From: Jaenimonas drosophilae
Taxonomy: Eukaryota; Euglenozoa; Kinetoplastea; Trypanosomatida; Trypanosomatidae
Length of the DNA: 20,027 nt
Assembly (NCBI GenBank): GCA_030849065.1
Contig: JASAON010001392.1
Span: forward strand, 1 to 20,027
Direction of reading: 5' to 3'
Shown here in pieces: positions 15,005 through 20,027 of the stretch; the stretch's first letter is position 1; every line of letters starts with the position of its first letter. The notes under the pieces were generated by a model. It was not told the DNA's origin and searched no databases. It saw only the letters and a program-made list of their open reading frames with translations. The translations under genes and the position numbers were made by a program.

Positions 15005-17164
15005 ATGCCTGGAATGAAGTTGCACTTCCTCAAGAACCCCGTCCAGCGTGTGGCCACGGGGAAGTCTCTGCCCCTCAAGCAGGTCGAGGCCATTGTGCTC
15101 TACGGCCGACCCGAGCAACGTGCCAAGGTTGTGCAGAAGCTCATTCCATCTGTGTACGGCCTCTCCCTCAACCAAACCACCCATCACGTCCTCCTCTCCC
15201 TCATTGACCAGTGCGACAACCTCGTGCGTGTGGAGATTCTCTATGCCGTGCGCCGCAAGCTGCTGGATCTGAGCAGCTCGCCAGTGGGGAATGTGGTGCT
15301 GCAGCGCCTCATTGAAAAGGTGCCCGTGAAGCAAAAGAAGGAGATTGCGGAGGCCTTCGTCCTCAACGTGGACCCCGACGAGTTCCTTCGCTTGTGTGAG
15401 CACCCGTTTGGCAACCACGTGGCACAGAAGCTGATGGAGTTTCCCGTGTGTCTCGAGGTGGTCAAGGCACACTTTGAGCCCCACCTGACGACCCTCGCCA
15501 CCCATCCTTTTGGCATGCGTGTAGTTTCAAAGTACATTGCGCATGCCGAAAACGGCTGGAGGAAAACCCTTCATGCGCTCATTGGCGCCAAGTGCCCCCC
15601 GTTGCAGGAAGAGGACGTGGAGGACGCCGACCTCTTCGCCCAGAAGGAGGTGAGCGAGCTCGTGGATGCGGCTCTGCTCAAGGTTTTCCAGGCACAGGAT
15701 GAATCCATGATCCTCGCGGCCTTGTTGCGGCACATTCAGGTGCCCGCACCGGTGAAGGATGCCATCTGCGCACACCTCTGCGCCTGCGCCGCAGACTATC
15801 TCGCCCCCACGGCCACGACGGCAGCCCCATCATCTCCCGAGAAGGATGAGTTTGCGCTGCCCGACTTTGGCACCTCATCGAGCCCTGCCGCACGTGCGTC
15901 AAAAGGCGCGGCGACGAAGGGAGAGGCCACTCCACGCCACGTCTTTGCCTACTGCGCTCTCCTCGAGCATGGGGATGAGTCGCAGCGCCGCTTCTTGTGG
16001 GCTGAGCTATCTGCCGCCACTGGGGTGGTGGAGGCCATCACCACGCGTCGCGCCGCCATTCAGGTGGCCATCTCCGCCATCACCTTCCACGAGCCCTCGC
16101 GCAAGGAGGTGCTGCGCGCACTCATCTCGGGCGAGGCGAGCGCCATCGCCGCGGTGGCCCTCGACCCTGTGAAGACGCTGCTCCTGCGTGCCTTCGTGGA
16201 GATGGACCTCCCCGCCATTGGTGAGAAGTACATCAAGCACCTCATGACCAACGCCGTGGAGCTCTCCAAGAGCCCCGTTGCATCGCCGGTCCTGCAGGGC
16301 CTCCTCGCGGCTGATCCATCGGGGAAGCATGCCGCCGCCATGCTCAAGGTGCTCAAGCCACATGTGGAGGAGCTTGTGCAGCACACAAGTGGCTCCTATG
16401 TTCTCCAGGCTCTCTTGCAAAGCGCGCAAGGGGCTACCCGAGCGGAGCTCGCCACCTCCCTCTTGAAGATTGTGATGGAGGACATCCACACAACCTTGGC
16501 CTACACGCAGGGTTCTCGTGTGGTGCAGAAGCTTCTCGTACACCTCAGTGACGAGCAGCTCACTGGCGTCGTTGATGCCCTCATTCAAGAAGCCGAGAAG
16601 GCCGAGGAGGAGGATGCAGAGGCTGACGAGGAGGAGGAGGCCGAGGAGGAGGAGGAGGAAACAACGCAGCTCTCACGCAAGGAGCAGCGTGCGGCAAATA
16701 AGGCCCGGCACTATCCTATCCGCTCCCACGCCATCTCCTCCTACGCCCTCCACGGCCACTCCTGCTACGCCATCCAAACCTTGCTCCTCGAGTGTGCTCG
16801 CCGCAACATGGAGCGCGAACGCAAGCTGCTCGTGAATGAGCTCAAGCCGAGCGTCTTTGATCTGGCCGTCTCTCCGTGGGCTGGACGTGTGGTGCTGGAG
16901 GCGATGATGCGTGTGGGAAGCAACCAGCTCGCCGATGCCATGAAGAATGTGGTGTACCTCAAGGCCGAGGCGTGGCTCTCTGACATCTCGGAGGAGCGCA
17001 AGCGCAAGGGCAATGGCGTTGATCCAACGGTACGCAACCTGCTCAAGCGCCAGCGTGAGAACATCAAGGAGGGCAAGCCCGCCAACGAGGGTGAGGAGGC
17101 TGCAGATAGCTCAGCCAGCCAGCCAAAGAAGAAGAAGAAGATCTTCCGCTCCATGAAGAAGTAG
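15005..17164 (+). CDS. PUF-repeat RNA-binding protein, NOP9/PUM3-like, predicted nucleolar
   Basis: The 719-aa product contains Pumilio-type helical repeats, which bind RNA or scaffold rRNA processing. Repeat cores are SSPVGNVVLQRLIEK (91-105), EHPFGNHVAQKLME (132-145), THPFGMRVVSKYI (166-178), SKSPVASPVLQGLL (421-434), QHTSGSYVLQALL (459-471), AYTQGSRVVQKLL (499-511), ALHGHSCYAIQTLL (581-594) and AVSPWAGRVVLEAMM (621-635). Two groups of repeats are separated by degenerate helices (210-400), which include an Ala/Ser linker (263-308). A Glu-rich acidic tract (about 531-552) interrupts the array, and the C-terminus ends in a Lys cluster (PKKKKKIFRSMKK), a likely nuclear/nucleolar signal. Repeats spread through the protein recall NOP9 and PUM3/Puf6 rather than classical cytoplasmic PUFs. 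In trypanosomes PUF7, PUF8 and PUF10 belong to this nucleolar class; which one this is cannot be decided here. Confidence 0.9.
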   Translation: MPGMKLHFLKNPVQRVATGKSLPLKQVEAIVLYGRPEQRAKVVQKLIPSVYGLSLNQTTHHVLLSLIDQCDNLVRVEILYAVRRKLLDLSSSPVGNVVLQRLIEKVPVKQKKEIAEAFVLNVDPDEFLRLCEHPFGNHVAQKLMEFPVCLEVVKAHFEPHLTTLATHPFGMRVVSKYIAHAENGWRKTLHALIGAKCPPLQEEDVEDADLFAQKEVSELVDAALLKVFQAQDESMILAALLRHIQVPAPVKDAICAHLCACAADYLAPTATTAAPSSPEKDEFALPDFGTSSSPAARASKGAATKGEATPRHVFAYCALLEHGDESQRRFLWAELSAATGVVEAITTRRAAIQVAISAITFHEPSRKEVLRALISGEASAIAAVALDPVKTLLLRAFVEMDLPAIGEKYIKHLMTNAVELSKSPVASPVLQGLLAADPSGKHAAAMLKVLKPHVEELVQHTSGSYVLQALLQSAQGATRAELATSLLKIVMEDIHTTLAYTQGSRVVQKLLVHLSDEQLTGVVDALIQEAEKAEEEDAEADEEEEAEEEEEETTQLSRKEQRAANKARHYPIRSHAISSYALHGHSCYAIQTLLLECARRNMERERKLLVNELKPSVFDLAVSPWAGRVVLEAMMRVGSNQLADAMKNVVYLKAEAWLSDISEERKRKGNGVDPTVRNLLKRQRENIKEGKPANEGEEAADSSASQPKKKKKIFRSMKK

Positions 17165-17772
17165 TAGCGTGATGATGTGCGCACCAGCTCTGCTTCTTTT
17201 TTTTTTCGGATGGGGCCTGGCTCCGTTAATCGTATAAGCGGTGCACGTACAGATGCCGGGGGGAGTGAGTTGGGGTTGTGGTCTGGTTGGTCGCACACGA
17301 GAACCCGATTTGGCACACGTACATCGACGTAAGGAATTAAGAAGGAATGCCATTCTCATTGCATCCTAATACGTACATGCAGAGAGACAGAGAGTAGTGG
17401 AGAAGAAGGCTGCTCTACTTCTGCTCTGCGCCCCATACCCTTCTTTGGATTCGTATGAACGTACGCAAACAATTCGTGCTCAACTTCTTCTTTTTCTTCA
17501 TCTTGTTTGAAAGAAGTGTCTTGGGTGCCACTTGTTTTCTTCTTTTTTTTGTACAGCAAGAAAATAGGCACCACGTGCGTTCTTCGCAGGTTATCAAGTC
17601 ACAGGACGGAACTCATCTTCCGCCACGTTATACGCACACACACTTTCTACATCCCAACAAACCTGTATTTTTCACTATTTAGAGCTTATTCAGCACAAGA
17701 TTCATCATCCACACTACATCGTTGAGGGCTCATCCTTCCACAATTTCCTACACATCACAGCAACACACACGC

Positions 17773-17790
17773 GTTGTTGTTGTTGTTGTT
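17773..17790. repeat. (GTT/TTG)n repeat
   Basis: Six perfect GTT units at the start of the acceptor region of the right-edge gene. Confidence 0.85.
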
Positions 17791-17869
17791 GCTGCCCAGC
17801 CCTTCTTCACCTTCACTCGTGGAGGCCTTAGCCAGCCATCTTCTCTCCCTCACCCACATCATCCTCTAG
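17791..17869 (+). promoter_or_regulatory. Predicted trans-splice acceptor region for the IQ/coiled-coil gene
   Basis: Several acceptor candidates occur: AG at 17798-17799, 17830-17831, 17833-17834 and, after the best tract (CATCTTCTCTCCCTCACCC), 17868-17869. None is followed by an ATG before 17877, so the start is the same for each. Confidence 0.6.
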
Positions 17870-17876
17870 TATCATC

Positions 17877-20027
17877 ATGAAGCAGTCAGAGAGTTCTGAG
17901 CTGATGCACCAGCATCAATCACCGGTGGACTGTGCCAATCGATACCGCAGCCTCTCACTTAGCTCCAACATGCCTACATCGGCGGCGGCGGAGGCGGCAC
18001 GGAACTTCCCTGCTGCGCTGCGCATTCAGCGCGTCGTCCGTGCCAAGCAAATGAAGAGCAACATGCGAGCGGATCGTGCAGCACAGCGTACCACTTTTCT
18101 GGATGCGGAGCAAAAAGCTTTTGAGCGGCATCGCCCCGATGGCAGTATGCCCGTCGCGCGCTCACGCACGAAGCTCACGCAGCTCTCCCAAGGTGCCCTC
18201 ATGGATAAGGAGCTTGAGGGCCGACTACAAATCCAAACGTGGGAAGCTCGTGCGTGGGCCGTCTTCCAGGCTGAGCACAACGAGGCTCAACGGAAGCATC
18301 AGGATGGTGTTCGGCAGATTCACAACTGGATGACGGAGGATTTGCTGGAGTCGGAGAATGGCCAACGCATATTGATTGAGCGTGAGGAAGATACGGAGGC
18401 ATGCGCACTGGAGCGCAAGCAGCTGGAGCTACGTGATGCCTCGCCCACCTCCACCATCCAACGCATTCATGAGTTGTTCGGGAGTCGTCCATCGCGTACA
18501 CGTCCGCGCATCGAAGATGTCTTTATGAAGACGGAAGATGAGGTGCGTGAGCAGATTGAGCGTCAGGAGGCCCTCTCTCGCCAGTCCATGGTGGAGGACC
18601 TTCACCACTTCCTCACGCGCTACTTTGCCATGCAGAAGCGCCAGCAACTCTGCATACTGGACGAGGAGCGAGAGCGTACTCAGATTAAGCACGACGAACA
18701 GAATGAGGCTGATCAGCTCTCCTGTGAAGGGGATGAGCTGCGGGAGCGGGCCCACATTGTGGATGCAGAGCGCCAAGAGCGCGCCCTTCTCGCGTCAGAG
18801 ATGGAGTTGGAGGAAGAAAAGGCCCGCCTAGCCTCTGGAGCCACCACGGAAGAGCTCATCGCCCTCCTGGAGAAGGAGGAGGCGAGAGAGCGTGGCATCA
18901 TTGAGTACGAGGAGTCGCAGGAGCGTGAGGCGATTGAGGATGCTGCGCGCGATGATGCACATCGCATCGCCGCCCTCGGCACACGCATGCCCACGGAGCA
19001 CACGTCTGGCAAGTCGGTGGACCTCCCCCTGGACACCTCCGCCTCCAAGGTCCTGCGTGAGCAGCATGATTACCCCGCCGACGTCTTAGGAACGAGCACC
19101 GCCATGGATGCCCAGCGCCAGCTAGACCGTACACGTTCTCTCGTCCTGAGCCACGTATCACACGAGCTGCGCCGCCTCTCCATGCGGCAGCCATCTACGC
19201 GCCTCAGCTCAGAGATGGCCAGCGCCGCCTACACCACCTGCCCGAGCACCTCCTTGCCGCCCCGCTCCACAGCGGAATCTCCCCACGCCGCCTCGCCAGC
19301 AGAGGCGGCATTCGAGGATGAGAGGTCCGCCACGTTGGCCAACGCCGCCGCACGTGAGCGTCTGGCCTCGGTGGCGATGGGGGCCCACAGCGCCACGCAC
19401 TATCCCGCACTGGTGCACGGAGAGGGAGCGCACGAGCCAAGCCATCAGCACCTCGTGAGCCATGATCTCTCACGTGGCACCATCACCCCAGGCGTGGATA
19501 CCTCAGAGGCCGCCCTCTTCAAGAGCCAACGCCTGCCCACCCCACTGCGGGCACAGGCGGAGGCCCGCAGCCTTCGCACCACCTCGTTGGCGCCCATGGC
19601 CTCGCAGAGCAACGCCGAGAGCTTTGCCGGGGCGCTCAGTCCGCCCCCGTACACGCCGGAGTTGGCGAAGGAGGGTACGCGAGACCTGAGCCCTGGCATC
19701 TCCGCCCAGCCACTCTGCACCACGGGCAATGACACCACAAGCCCGATGCCCTCCCTGGCCCTCGATCTCGCCAGCAGCCAGCGCACGAAGCTTCTTGGCG
19801 CCTCACACACCCTCCACAACCTCTCGCTGGAGCACAGCGCCTACGACTCCCCGACGAGCATCGATCCCAAGGGACCCACACCCGAGCTCGCCAGCGCAGA
19901 CTTGGGCAGCGTCCGCTCCATCTCACTGGCCAACCGCTCGCCCAGCCCTCAGGCGACGGTGGAGTGCTCCGCTCAACATGCGTCCTCCTTCTCTCCCAGT
20001 GCGGCTCATACGGAGTTTGTCAGCCAA
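17877..20027 (+). CDS. Large IQ/coiled-coil, Ser/Pro-rich protein, N-terminal part (3' end outside window)
   Basis: The frame stays open for 717 codons from ATG at 17877 to the last base, so the gene is cut by the window edge. I do not recognise it. ALRIQRVVRAKQMKSN (residues 47-62) resembles an IQ calmodulin-binding motif, with Ile50-Gln51 and following basic residues. Residues 65-200 are charged and helical. About 200-375 is a Glu/Arg-rich coiled-coil-like region (ERERTQIKHDEQNEADQ, ASEMELEEEKARL, EKEEARERGIIEYEESQERE). From about 400 onward the protein is Ser/Ala/Thr/Pro-rich and apparently disordered, with many Ser-Pro and Thr-Pro sites that could be phosphorylated. A cytoskeletal or flagellar role would fit, but is inference. 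Codon use becomes still more GC-rich at the third position in the distal part. The ATG directly follows the acceptor region. Confidence 0.85.
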   Translation, partial: MKQSESSELMHQHQSPVDCANRYRSLSLSSNMPTSAAAEAARNFPAALRIQRVVRAKQMKSNMRADRAAQRTTFLDAEQKAFERHRPDGSMPVARSRTKLTQLSQGALMDKELEGRLQIQTWEARAWAVFQAEHNEAQRKHQDGVRQIHNWMTEDLLESENGQRILIEREEDTEACALERKQLELRDASPTSTIQRIHELFGSRPSRTRPRIEDVFMKTEDEVREQIERQEALSRQSMVEDLHHFLTRYFAMQKRQQLCILDEERERTQIKHDEQNEADQLSCEGDELRERAHIVDAERQERALLASEMELEEEKARLASGATTEELIALLEKEEARERGIIEYEESQEREAIEDAARDDAHRIAALGTRMPTEHTSGKSVDLPLDTSASKVLREQHDYPADVLGTSTAMDAQRQLDRTRSLVLSHVSHELRRLSMRQPSTRLSSEMASAAYTTCPSTSLPPRSTAESPHAASPAEAAFEDERSATLANAAARERLASVAMGAHSATHYPALVHGEGAHEPSHQHLVSHDLSRGTITPGVDTSEAALFKSQRLPTPLRAQAEARSLRTTSLAPMASQSNAESFAGALSPPPYTPELAKEGTRDLSPGISAQPLCTTGNDTTSPMPSLALDLASSQRTKLLGASHTLHNLSLEHSAYDSPTSIDPKGPTPELASADLGSVRSISLANRSPSPQATVECSAQHASSFSPSAAHTEFVSQ

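Larger units (their letters stand above)
17165..17876. other. Spacer before the right-edge gene
   Basis: No gene seen in 712 bases. It has T-runs near 17197-17206 and 17540-17549, and a TTG repeat (17773-17790), then alternating pyrimidine stretches and AGs leading to the next gene. Open frames are short and Phe/Ser/His-rich. Confidence 0.65.

Noticed and set aside
16007..16588. 193-codon minus-strand open frame inside the PUF gene
   Set aside because: It is a shadow of a GC-rich coding region with recognisable PUF repeats on the other strand.
1..20027. Bacterial or phage origin, ribosome binding sites, CRISPR array
   Set aside because: Long spacers with pyrimidine-AG signals, absence of Shine-Dalgarno sequences, and eukaryotic families such as NEK-PH kinase, SMN, mL38 and PUF show a kinetoplastid. 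The short tandem repeats are microsatellites without spacers.
1..20027. Reassigned stop codons, as in some trypanosomatids
   Set aside because: TAG, TAA and TGA each close a gene at a sensible position, and no gene has in-frame stops.

Overview
The window reads as nuclear DNA of a kinetoplastid, most likely a trypanosomatid. All ten supported protein genes lie head to tail on the + strand, have no introns, and are separated by 0.3-2.6 kb of CA/TG-, TTG- and CAA-rich DNA. Almost every gene is preceded by a pyrimidine tract followed by an AG, as expected for spliced-leader trans-splicing of a polycistronic transcript. The standard code is used (TAG, TAA and TGA all end genes). The recognisable families fit this group: Fe-superoxide dismutase, a NEK kinase with a C-terminal PH domain, a very short SMN protein, mitoribosomal mL38 and a nucleolar-type PUF protein. 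The spacers look less GC-rich than in Leishmania; genus is not resolved. No strand switch, rRNA, tRNA, mobile element or CRISPR was seen.

Layout: 1-162 is the 3' end of an iron superoxide dismutase ending in a possible glycosomal targeting tripeptide. 1132-2763 is a NEK-related kinase with a predicted N-myristoylation site and a PH domain. 2764-5349 is an unusually long spacer without a credible protein gene. 5350-5697 is a minimal SMN-like protein. 6057-6559 holds a small, very basic, nucleolar-looking protein. 6832-8622 encodes a 596-aa protein that I read tentatively as a divergent JmjC/cupin-fold oxygenase. 9143-9856 is an unrecognised 237-aa protein. 10299-11828 is mitoribosomal protein mL38 (PEBP fold). 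12234-14045 is a Glu/Arg-rich helical protein of unknown role. 15005-17164 is a PUF-repeat protein resembling the nucleolar NOP9/PUM3 group. 17877 to the right edge is the N-terminal part of a large IQ/coiled-coil, Ser/Pro-rich protein.

The genes share a transcription unit rather than a pathway. Four products concern RNA-protein assembly or ribosomes (SMN, the basic protein, mL38, PUF), but in trypanosomatids neighbours are usually functionally unrelated, so this is not evidence of an operon. Regulation is expected at the level of RNA processing and UTRs. I found no clearly new multi-gene system; the best leads are the minimal SMN, the JmjC-like protein with an HxN in place of HxD/E, the 2.6-kb spacer, and the two large unrecognised helical proteins.
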